Positions 1 to 5,354 of a stretch of 5,880 nt of DNA are shown piece after piece. Both the position numbers and the translations under genes were made by a program. The stretch is taken from NCBI GenBank assembly GCA_030044045.1, contig JASHWO010000170.1, positions 1 to 5,880 of the forward strand. The letters run 5' to 3'. The stretch is from Acidimicrobiales bacterium (lineage in GTDB: Bacteria > Actinomycetota > Acidimicrobiia > Acidimicrobiales > RAAP-2). A model generated the notes under the pieces. The model was not told the DNA's origin and made no database searches. It saw only the letters and a program-made list of their open reading frames with translations. The number at the start of each line of letters is the position of its first letter. Position 1 is the stretch's first letter.

Positions 1-695
1 ACCCGGGGGCGCCGACGGTGGCCGGCGCCCTGGCCGGCGCCCTGGCCCGGGCGGCCCGCCTGCCCGAGCCCCCGACCCTGGTATGCGCCGGCCGGACCGA
101 CGCCGGAGTCCACGCCCGGGGCCAGGTGGTCCACGTGGACCTGCCCGAGGTGCTGCCCCCGGGGCTGGACGTGGTCCGGGCCTGCAACCGCCAGCTCGCC
201 CCGGCGGTGGTGGTGTGCTCGGCGGCGCCGGCCCCCGACGGCTTCGACGCCCGGCGTTCGGCCACCGCCCGTCGCTATCGCTACCTGGTCGAGAACGCCC
301 CGGTCCCCGACCCGCTGCTGGCTGGCCTGGCCTGGCACGTGCCCGGGCCGCTGGACCTGCGGGCCATGGCGGCCGGGGCCGACGTCCTGATCGGCGAGCA
401 CGACTTCCGGGCCTTCTGCCGGCGGGCGCCGGGGACCTCGCCCGACGAGCCGATCCGGCGCCGGGTCACCGACGCCGGCTGGACGGCGATGGACCGCACA
501 CTGCTGCGCTTCGACATCACCGCCGTGTCCTTCTGCCACCAGATGGTGCGCTCCCTGGTCGGGGCGCTGGTGGCCGTGGGCCGGGGCCGGGAGAACGCGG
601 CCACGCTGGTGGCCCGGCTCCGCGCCGGCCGGCGGGACGGCGCCCCCAGCCCGGCCCCCGCCCACGGCCTGTGCCTGGAGGCCGTCTCTTACTGA
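1..695 (+). CDS. truA: tRNA pseudouridine(38-40) synthase TruA, 5' end outside the window
   Basis: TruA converts uridines 38-40 in the tRNA anticodon arm to pseudouridine in the cytoplasm. The reading frame is open from base 3 and enters as [10 protein letters not shown], which matches the family's interior GxRTVQGxL segment. The true start is therefore upstream, and the GTG at 18 is an internal valine codon. About 230 residues remain, against roughly 250-270 for the family, so only some 25-35 N-terminal residues are missing. The catalytic aspartate lies in [12 protein letters not shown] (Asp codon 99-101). Further family motifs are ARRYRYLV (about 268-291), EHDFRAFC (about 397-420), [11 protein letters not shown] (about 531-563) and the C-terminal [12 protein letters not shown] before a TGA stop. 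In many actinobacteria truA closes the rpsM-rpsK-rpsD-rpoA-rplQ operon, which would lie to the left; that is inference. The product is certain; only the start is unseen. Confidence 0.96.
   Translation, partial: PGAPTVAGALAGALARAARLPEPPTLVCAGRTDAGVHARGQVVHVDLPEVLPPGLDVVRACNRQLAPAVVVCSAAPAPDGFDARRSATARRYRYLVENAPVPDPLLAGLAWHVPGPLDLRAMAAGADVLIGEHDFRAFCRRAPGTSPDEPIRRRVTDAGWTAMDRTLLRFDITAVSFCHQMVRSLVGALVAVGRGRENAATLVARLRAGRRDGAPSPAPAHGLCLEAVSY
21..44 (+). repeat. Perfect 12-bp tandem duplication inside truA
   Basis: The 12-mer GCCGGCGCCCTG occurs twice head to tail (21-32 and 33-44), and the next three bases GCC begin a third copy. It is in frame and encodes AGAL twice. The protein length around it looks normal for TruA, so it may reflect substitutions in an alanine-rich helix and not a recent insertion. 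Confidence 0.7.
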
Positions 696-707
696 GTCAC
701 TTTGCCC

Positions 708-729
708 GCCTGGGGCCCCAACCCCAGGC
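708..729 (+). terminator. GC-rich hairpin after truA (first of two)
   Basis: A perfect 8-bp stem, GCCTGGGG (708-715) with CCCCAGGC (722-729), surrounds a 6-base loop CCCCAA. It begins 13 bases after the truA stop. There is no T-run after it, so it is not a classical intrinsic terminator. Stems without U-tracts are often proposed to end transcripts in high-GC actinobacteria. It lies upstream of the predicted rplM promoter, so a role at the end of the truA transcript is more likely than a role in the rplM leader. Confidence 0.45.
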
Positions 730-738
730 TCCTCCGAT

Positions 739-760
739 GCGTGGGGCCCCTGCCCCACGC
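739..760 (+). terminator. GC-rich hairpin after truA (second of two)
   Basis: A second perfect 8-bp stem, GCGTGGGG (739-746) with CCCCACGC (753-760), surrounds the 6-base loop CCCCTG. It has the same stem length, loop length and GGGGCCCC core as the hairpin 9 bases upstream. A smaller inverted repeat, CCGGCC-GTC-GGCCGG (760-774), follows directly. No T-tract is present. It is probably part of a tandem terminator for the upstream operon; protein binding or an RNA role are alternatives. Confidence 0.4.
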
Positions 761-781
761 CGGCCGTCGGCCGGGACCGGC

Positions 782-810
782 TTGCCGGCACGGTGTGCGG
801 GCCGTATCCT
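782..810 (+). promoter_or_regulatory. Probable sigma-70-type promoter of rplM-rpsI
   Basis: TTGCCG at 782-787 (-35 like) and TATCCT at 805-810 (-10 like) are separated by exactly 17 bases, the preferred spacing for the housekeeping sigma factor. Transcription would start at about 816-818, giving a leader of about 50 bases before the rplM TTG codon. It lies after the truA hairpins, as expected for a new transcription unit. This is pattern recognition without experimental support. Confidence 0.6.
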
Positions 811-851
811 TTTCCGTCGGCCCGCGGCACCCTGCGGCTGGCCCACCGCAC

Positions 852-857
852 AGAGGA
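852..857 (+). promoter_or_regulatory. Ribosome binding site of rplM
   Basis: AGAGGA lies 9 bases before the TTG at 867. It supports that TTG as the start codon, because no ATG or GTG is nearby at the position where L13 homologues begin. Confidence 0.6.
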
Positions 858-866
858 ACCCAGCCC

Positions 867-1316
867 TTGCGTACCTACTCACCGAAAGTCGACGCCATCG
901 AGCGTGCCTGGCATCTCATCGACGCCGACGGCCTCGTGCTGGGGCGCCTGGCCACCGAGGTGGCCCGCCTGCTGCGGGGCAAGCACCGCCCGTACTTCGC
1001 CCCGCACCTCGACACCGGCGACCACGTGGTGGTGGTCAATGCCGCCCGAGTGGTGCTCACCTCGGGCAAGGCCGCCGGCAAGTTCGCCTACCACCACAGC
1101 GGCTACCCCGGCGGCCTCTCCCGCCAGAGCTACGCCGAGCTGATGGAGCGCTCGCCGGAGGAGGTGGTGCGCCGGGCGGTGCGGGGCATGCTGCCCAGGA
1201 ACACGCTCGGGCGCCAGCAGCTCGGAAAGTTGAAGGTCTACCCGGGGCCCGACCACCCCCATACCGCGCAGGACCCCCGCCCGCTCGACCTGGCCACGGC
1301 CCGGCGCGGCGGCTGA
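867..1316 (+). CDS. rplM: 50S ribosomal protein L13
   Basis: L13 is an early-assembly protein of the large ribosomal subunit that binds 23S rRNA. The 149-residue product begins MRTYSPK, the usual actinobacterial L13 N-terminus, when TTG at 867 is taken as the start. The upstream frame is open but reads as non-conserved sequence, so the longer form is not credible. Family motifs in order are [41 protein letters not shown], the [11 protein letters not shown] segment and the [15 protein letters not shown] segment, ending [11 protein letters not shown]. The length is close to the usual actinobacterial 147 or so. It has its own predicted promoter and ribosome binding site and is followed 17 bases later by rpsI, the near-universal L13-S9 pair. 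The TTG start may lower initiation efficiency; in some bacteria L13 regulates this operon's expression, but nothing here shows that directly. Confidence 0.97.
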   Translation: MRTYSPKVDAIERAWHLIDADGLVLGRLATEVARLLRGKHRPYFAPHLDTGDHVVVVNAARVVLTSGKAAGKFAYHHSGYPGGLSRQSYAELMERSPEEVVRRAVRGMLPRNTLGRQQLGKLKVYPGPDHPHTAQDPRPLDLATARRGG

Positions 1317-1323
1317 CGAGGAC

Positions 1324-1329
1324 GAGGAG
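1324..1329 (+). promoter_or_regulatory. Ribosome binding site of rpsI
   Basis: GAGGAG lies 4 bases before the ATG at 1334, in the short gap after the rplM stop. The spacing is a little tight, but the match to the anti-Shine-Dalgarno sequence is good and fixes the rpsI start. Confidence 0.6.
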
Positions 1330-1333
1330 CACC

Positions 1334-1726
1334 ATGCCCGCACCCCTCTCCCAGACCACTGGACGGCGCAAGCAGGCCGTCGCCCGGGTCCGCTTCCGCC
1401 CCGGCCAGGGCGCCATCACCGTGAACCGGCGCCCGTTCGAGGAGTACTTCCCCTCAGCCACCCACCGCATGCTGGCCACCGAGCCGCTGCGGGTCACCAG
1501 CACCGCCGAGTCCTACGACATCGACGCCACCATGGATGGCGGCGGCATGTCGGGGCAGGCCGGCGCCCTGCGGCTGGGCATCGCCCGGAGCCTGGTGGCG
1601 CTCGACCCCGAGCTGCGATCGGTGCTGAAGCGAGCCGGCTTCCTCACCCGCGACGCCCGGGAGAAGGAGAGCAAGAAGTACGGGCTGAAGAAGGCCCGCA
1701 AGGCGCCGCAGTACTCCAAGCGTTGA
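1334..1726 (+). CDS. rpsI: 30S ribosomal protein S9
   Basis: S9 belongs to the head of the small ribosomal subunit; its basic C-terminal tail reaches the P site and contacts the tRNA anticodon stem-loop. The 130-residue product starts at an ATG with a Shine-Dalgarno sequence. It shows the family signatures [19 protein letters not shown] (about residues 8-26), [13 protein letters not shown] (about 28-40), the [19 protein letters not shown] segment and the invariant tail [17 protein letters not shown]. The length matches compact S9 proteins such as that of E. coli and lacks the long N-terminal extension of mycobacterial S9. The reading frame stays open far upstream in the same phase, across truA and rplM, but that part is out-of-frame shadow sequence. 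The stop codon TGA overlaps the TTG start of glmM. Confidence 0.97.
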   Translation: MPAPLSQTTGRRKQAVARVRFRPGQGAITVNRRPFEEYFPSATHRMLATEPLRVTSTAESYDIDATMDGGGMSGQAGALRLGIARSLVALDPELRSVLKRAGFLTRDAREKESKKYGLKKARKAPQYSKR

Positions 1727-3054
1727 TCCGTTTCGGCACCGACGGGGTCCGAGGGGTAGCCAACGCCGACCTGACCGCCGAGGTCGCCCTGGGCTTGGGC
1801 CGGGCGGCTGCCCAGGTGCTCCCCGCCCCCGCCTACCTGGTGGGGCGGGACACCCGCCGCTCCGGGCCGATGCTGCAGGCCGCCTTCTCGGCCGGCCTGG
1901 CCTCAGCCGGGGCCGACGTGTGGGACCTGGGCGTGCTCCCCACCCCCGGCGTGGCCTTCTGCGCCGAGCGTCGGGGACTGCCGGCGGCCGTGGTGTCCGC
2001 CTCCCACAACCCCTTCGGCGACAACGGCATCAAGCTCTTCGGCGCCGGCGGCACGAAGCTCCCGCCGGCGGTGGAGGCGGCGATCGAGGCGGCCTTCCCG
2101 CCGGGCGCCCGTTCGTCCCGGCCGGGGCCCACCGGGGCCGGCGTGGGCAGCATCGCTCCCGACCCCGACGGCCGCCGGGAGTACGGCGAGCACCTGCGGG
2201 CCTCGCTCGACGGCCGCCGCCTCGACGGCCTGCGGGTGGTGCTCGACTGCGCCAACGGCGCCGCCGCGGCGGTGGCCCCCGCGGTGTTCGAGTCGCTGGG
2301 GGCGGCGGTCACCGCCACCTGTACCGAGCCGGACGGCACCAACATCAACCGGGACTGCGGCTCCACCCACCCCGAAGCGTTGGCCGCGGCGGTGGTGCGG
2401 GCCGGCGCCGACCTGGGCCTGGCCTTCGACGGCGACGCCGACCGGCTGGTGGCGGTGGACCACACCGGCGCCGTGGCCGACGGGGACGCCCTGCTGGCCC
2501 TCTTCGCCGTGGACCTGGCGGCCCGGGGCGAGCTGGCCGGCAACGCCGTGGTGGTGACGGTGATGACGAACCTGGGGTTCCGCCTGGCCATGGCCGAGCG
2601 GGGCATCGCCGTGCGGGAGACCCCGGTGGGGGACCGGTACGTGCTGGCGGCGCTCGAGGCCGAGGGGCTGGCCCTCGGGGGTGAGCAGTCGGGCCACATC
2701 GTGTTCCGCCGGCGGGCCACCACCGGGGACGGGATCCTGACCGGGCTGGTCCTGGCCGACCTGGTACGGCGGGCCGGGCGCCCGCTGGCCGATCTGTCGA
2801 CCGGGCTGGTCGAGCGGGTGCCCCAGGTGCTGGCCAACGTGGCCGTGGCCGACCCGGGCCGCCTGGTCGGGGCCGGCGAGGTGTGGGCGGCGGTGGCGGC
2901 GGTCGAGGCCGAGCTGGGGGGCACGGGGCGGGTGCTGTTGCGGGCCAGCGGCACCGAGCCGCTGGTGCGGGTGATGGTGGAGGCGGCCTCCGAGGACCAG
3001 GCGGCCGAGGCAGCTCGCCGCCTCTGCGCCGCGGTGGAGGGCGCCCTCGGCTGA
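1723..3054 (+). CDS. glmM: Phosphoglucosamine mutase GlmM
   Basis: GlmM interconverts glucosamine-6-phosphate and glucosamine-1-phosphate in the cytoplasm, the second step towards UDP-GlcNAc for peptidoglycan. The 443-residue protein has the family's usual length (about 445) and the alpha-D-phosphohexomutase layout. It shows the N-terminal [11 protein letters not shown]; the phosphoserine loop SASHNP with the active serine at residue 94; the Mg-binding loop DGDADR (Asp 236, 238, 240); the sugar-binding EQSGH (321-325); and the phosphate-binding [11 protein letters not shown] (from 407). The start is TTG at 1723, overlapping the rpsI stop as TTGA. The N-terminus is one or two residues shorter than the common [12 protein letters not shown] form, and I see no good ribosome binding site at normal distance, so it is probably expressed by translational coupling to rpsI. 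glmS follows after 45 bases, so the two enzymes of the pathway are adjacent. Confidence 0.97.
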   Translation: MIRFGTDGVRGVANADLTAEVALGLGRAAAQVLPAPAYLVGRDTRRSGPMLQAAFSAGLASAGADVWDLGVLPTPGVAFCAERRGLPAAVVSASHNPFGDNGIKLFGAGGTKLPPAVEAAIEAAFPPGARSSRPGPTGAGVGSIAPDPDGRREYGEHLRASLDGRRLDGLRVVLDCANGAAAAVAPAVFESLGAAVTATCTEPDGTNINRDCGSTHPEALAAAVVRAGADLGLAFDGDADRLVAVDHTGAVADGDALLALFAVDLAARGELAGNAVVVTVMTNLGFRLAMAERGIAVRETPVGDRYVLAALEAEGLALGGEQSGHIVFRRRATTGDGILTGLVLADLVRRAGRPLADLSTGLVERVPQVLANVAVADPGRLVGAGEVWAAVAAVEAELGGTGRVLLRASGTEPLVRVMVEAASEDQAAEAARRLCAAVEGALG

Positions 3055-3086
3055 CGGGTTGGGGCGCCCAGGCGGGTCAAGGGGAT

Positions 3087-3092
3087 TAGCCT
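3087..3092 (+). promoter_or_regulatory. Candidate -10 element of a leaderless glmS promoter
   Basis: TAGCCT fits the TANNNT -10 pattern and ends 7 bases before the glmS ATG, the distance expected when transcription starts at the A of the start codon. The seven bases between are all C. No convincing -35 hexamer is present at 16-19 bases (position 3064-3069 reads GCGCCC). The rival signal is a Shine-Dalgarno-like AAGGGGA at 3079-3085, but it is 14 bases from the ATG, which is long. Both could operate on different transcripts. Confidence 0.45.
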
Positions 3093-3099
3093 CCCCCCC

Positions 3100-4941
3100 A
3101 TGTGCGGGATCATCGGTGCCACCGGGGCGCAGGACGCACTGGCCATCCTGCTGGACGGGCTCCACCGGCTCGAGTACCGGGGCTACGACTCGGCGGGGGT
3201 CGTCCTGGTGGCCCCCGGCGACCTGTGGCGGGAGCGGGTCGCCGAGGGCACCCACTCGGTCCGGGTGCTGGAGGGCCGGACCGCCTCGGCCCCGGCCGGC
3301 CGTACCACCGGGATCGGCCACACCCGCTGGGCCACCCACGGCCGCCCGGACACGGGCAATGCCCACCCCCACCTGGACTGCACCGGCCGGCTGGCCCTGG
3401 TGCACAACGGCATCATCGAGAACCACGCCGAGCTGGCGGCCGAGCTGGCCGGCCGGGGCCACTGCCTGGCGTCGGCCACCGACACCGAGGTCCTGACCCA
3501 CCTGGTCGAGGAGGGCATGGCCGCCGGGTTGCCCCTCGACGGCTCGGTGCGGGCAGCCCTGGGCCGGGTGCGGGGCTCCTTCGCCGTGGCCGTGGTGCAC
3601 GCCGACGAGCCCGAGGTGATCGTGGCCGCCCGCCGGGCCACCCCGCTGGTGGTGGGCCAGGCCGGCGGGACCACCCTGCTGGCCTCCGACATCCCCGCCC
3701 TGCTGGGACGGACGCGGCGGCTCTTCGCCCTCGACGACGACCAGGTGGCCGTCTTGCGCCCCGGCGGCGCCACGGTCACCACCCTGGAGGGGGAGCCGGT
3801 GACGCCGGTGGCCCTGTCGGTGGACTGGGATCTGGAGGCCGCCCAGAAGGGGGGCCATGACGACTTCATGTCCAAGGAGATGCGGGAGCAGCCGGGCGCC
3901 GTGGCCGACACGCTGCTCGACCGCCGGAAGCCCGACGGGCGCCTGGGCCTGGACGACCTGCGGCTCGGCGAGGACGACCTGCGCCGGGTGGAGAAGGTGG
4001 TCATCGTGGCCTGCGGCAGCAGCTACCACGCGGCCATGGTGGCCAAGTACGCCATCGAGCACTGGACCCGCCTGCCCACCGAGGTGGACATCGCCAGCGA
4101 GTTCCGCTACCGGGATCCGGTCCTGGACGACCGCACCCTGACCGTGGGGGTGAGCCAGTCGGGCGAGACCCTGGACACCCTGCAGGCCCTGCGGGAGGCC
4201 CGCCGCTGGGGCGCCAAGGTGCTGGTGGTGTCGAACGTGGTCGACTCCTCGATGGCCCGGGAGGCCGACGGGGTGCTCTACACCCGGGCCGGGCCCGAGG
4301 TGGGGGTGGCCTCCACCAAGTGCCATGTGGCCCAGATCGTGGCCCTGGAGCTACTGGCCCTGGCCCTGGCTCAGATCCGGGGCAGCCGTACGGCCGCCGA
4401 GATCGGTGGGCTGCTCGACCGGCTACACGAGCTCCCGGCCAAGGTGGAGGAGGCGCTCTCCCGGGAGAAGGAGGTGGACGCCGTGGCGGCGGCGGTGGCC
4501 GGTGCCCGGGACTTCTTCTTCCTCGGCCGCGGGGTGGGGTTCCCGGTGGCCCTGGAGGGGGCGCTGAAGCTGAAGGAGATCTCCTACCTGCGGGCCGAGG
4601 GCTACGCCGCCGGCGAGCTGAAGCACGGCCCGATCGCCCTCATCGTGCCCGGGACGGTGGTGGTGGGCGTGGCCACCCGCAGCCCGCTGGCCGAGAAGTT
4701 ACTGGCCAACGTGGCCGAGGTGGCCAGCCGGGGGGCCACCGTGGTGCTGGTGGCCGACGACGGCGACGCCGCCGCGGCCGCCGTAGCCGACCACGTGCTC
4801 TGGGTGCCCCCCACCGAGCCGTTGCTCTCGCCGGTGGTGGACGTGGTGCCCCTCCAGCTCCTGGCCTACCGCCTGGCCCGCATGCTCGGCAACGACGTGG
4901 ACCGCCCCCGGAACCTGGCCAAGACGGTGACGGTGGAGTGA
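3100..4941 (+). CDS. glmS: Glutamine--fructose-6-phosphate aminotransferase (isomerizing) GlmS
   Basis: GlmS makes glucosamine-6-phosphate from fructose-6-phosphate and glutamine, the committed step of amino sugar synthesis. The 613-residue protein matches the family length (609 in E. coli). It has an N-terminal class II glutamine amidotransferase domain (about 1-225): Cys2, exposed after Met removal, is the nucleophile in MCGIIG, with HTRWATHG at 74-81, NGIIENH from Asn103, and Asp128. Two SIS sugar-isomerase domains follow. The first carries ACGSSYH around Cys305, SQSGET at 352-357 and GVASTK; the second carries ALKLKEISY with the likely catalytic Glu493 and ELKHGP with His509. The C-terminus PRNLAKTVTVE contains the conserved Lys608. 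The ATG start is fixed by the catalytic cysteine. The gene contains one TTA leucine codon (534), the only in-frame TTA in the window. The 45-base upstream gap has no room for a glmS ribozyme. The stop overlaps the probable acpS start. Confidence 0.98.
   Translation: MCGIIGATGAQDALAILLDGLHRLEYRGYDSAGVVLVAPGDLWRERVAEGTHSVRVLEGRTASAPAGRTTGIGHTRWATHGRPDTGNAHPHLDCTGRLALVHNGIIENHAELAAELAGRGHCLASATDTEVLTHLVEEGMAAGLPLDGSVRAALGRVRGSFAVAVVHADEPEVIVAARRATPLVVGQAGGTTLLASDIPALLGRTRRLFALDDDQVAVLRPGGATVTTLEGEPVTPVALSVDWDLEAAQKGGHDDFMSKEMREQPGAVADTLLDRRKPDGRLGLDDLRLGEDDLRRVEKVVIVACGSSYHAAMVAKYAIEHWTRLPTEVDIASEFRYRDPVLDDRTLTVGVSQSGETLDTLQALREARRWGAKVLVVSNVVDSSMAREADGVLYTRAGPEVGVASTKCHVAQIVALELLALALAQIRGSRTAAEIGGLLDRLHELPAKVEEALSREKEVDAVAAAVAGARDFFFLGRGVGFPVALEGALKLKEISYLRAEGYAAGELKHGPIALIVPGTVVVGVATRSPLAEKLLANVAEVASRGATVVLVADDGDAAAAAVADHVLWVPPTEPLLSPVVDVVPLQLLAYRLARMLGNDVDRPRNLAKTVTVE
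4926..4930 (+). promoter_or_regulatory. Shine-Dalgarno-like site favouring the GTG start of acpS
   Basis: GGTGA, complementary to part of the 16S rRNA 3' end, lies 7 bases before the GTG at 4938 inside the last codons of glmS. The competing ATG at 4965 has only a G-run directly abutting it and no site at normal distance. This is the main reason to prefer the overlapping GTG start, though the match is short. Confidence 0.4.
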
Positions 4942-5354
4942 CCGGGGCGCCACCGTCGGCGGGGATGGTGGGGGTGGGGGTGGACGCGGTGGACGTCGAC
5001 CGTTTCCGCCGGGTGCTGGCCCGCCGCCCCGGCCTGGCCGAGCGGGTGTTCACCGAGGGCGAGCGGGCCGACGCCGCCGCGGCGGCCGACCCGGCGGAGC
5101 GCCTGGCTGCCCGTTTCGCTGCCAAAGAGGCGGTGATGAAGGCCCTGGGCAGCGGGCTCGGGAGCTTCCCCCTGCGCGACGTGGAGGTGGTGCGGGCGCC
5201 CGGGAGCGGGGCCGCGGCCGGTGCCCCTTCGCTCCGCCTGGTGGCCCGGGCGGCCGAGCTGGCCCGCCGGCGCCGGGTGGCCCGCTGGCACGTCTCGCTG
5301 ACCCACACCGCCCAGGTGGCCATGGCCGTGGTGGTGGCCGAGGGCGAGCGCTGA
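4938..5354 (+). CDS. acpS: Holo-[acyl-carrier-protein] synthase AcpS
   Basis: AcpS transfers 4'-phosphopantetheine from coenzyme A to the serine of acyl carrier protein, activating it for fatty acid synthesis. With the GTG start the protein has 138 residues. The metal-binding aspartate is in GVGVDAVDVDRF (Asp16), and the second conserved acidic residue is Glu64 in RFAAKEAVMKALGSG. The C-terminal HVSLTHTAQVAMAVVV (His118 onward) matches the family's H-x-S-[IL]-[ST]-H strand. The start is uncertain. GTG 4938 overlaps the glmS stop as GTGA and has a ribosome-binding-like GGTGA upstream. ATG 4965 would give 129 residues beginning MVGVGVD, which is where most homologues begin and close to the family's 118-130 residues. 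Function is secure from motifs and length; it is the short AcpS-type enzyme, not the longer Sfp type. nnr follows with a one-base overlap. Confidence 0.93.
   Translation: MTGAPPSAGMVGVGVDAVDVDRFRRVLARRPGLAERVFTEGERADAAAAADPAERLAARFAAKEAVMKALGSGLGSFPLRDVEVVRAPGSGAAAGAPSLRLVARAAELARRRRVARWHVSLTHTAQVAMAVVVAEGER
5340..5344 (+). promoter_or_regulatory. Ribosome binding site of nnr
   Basis: GAGGG lies 9 bases before the ATG at 5354, within the last codons of acpS. It supports that ATG as the start and suggests that nnr is translated from the same message as acpS. Confidence 0.4.

Noticed and set aside
702..866. Longer L13 beginning at an ATG or GTG upstream of 867
   Set aside because: The extra residues are unlike any L13, the region contains hairpins and a promoter, and MRTYSPK at 867 is the expected N-terminus.
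811..866. L13-binding autoregulatory leader before rplM
   Set aside because: The predicted leader is only about 50 bases, with at most a 4-bp CCGC/GCGG stem and no structure matching known L13 leaders that I can recognise. The strong hairpins lie upstream of the predicted promoter.
83..1333. Long upstream extension of the rpsI frame through truA and rplM
   Set aside because: The translation is Arg/Pro/Gly-rich shadow sequence of truA and rplM. Real S9 sequence begins only at the ATG at 1334, which has its own ribosome binding site.
3055..3099. glmS ribozyme or other riboswitch before glmS
   Set aside because: Only 45 bases separate glmM from glmS, far too few for the ribozyme, which is known mainly from Firmicutes.
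1833..3146. Second minus-strand frame of more than 400 codons opposite glmM
   Set aside because: Ser/Thr/Ala/Arg-rich composition, no domain, and complete overlap with a well-supported glmM; another product of GC bias.
1903..4326. An open reading frame of about 800 codons on the minus strand across glmM and glmS
   Set aside because: It is rich in His, Gly and Gln with no recognisable domain. glmM and glmS share the same frame and are 45 bases apart (15 codons), so GC-rich third positions keep one antisense frame free of stops through both genes.
4320..4937. Extended acpS frame starting within glmS
   Set aside because: The upstream part is Gly/Arg-rich out-of-frame glmS sequence with no AcpS similarity; AcpS motifs start after 4965.
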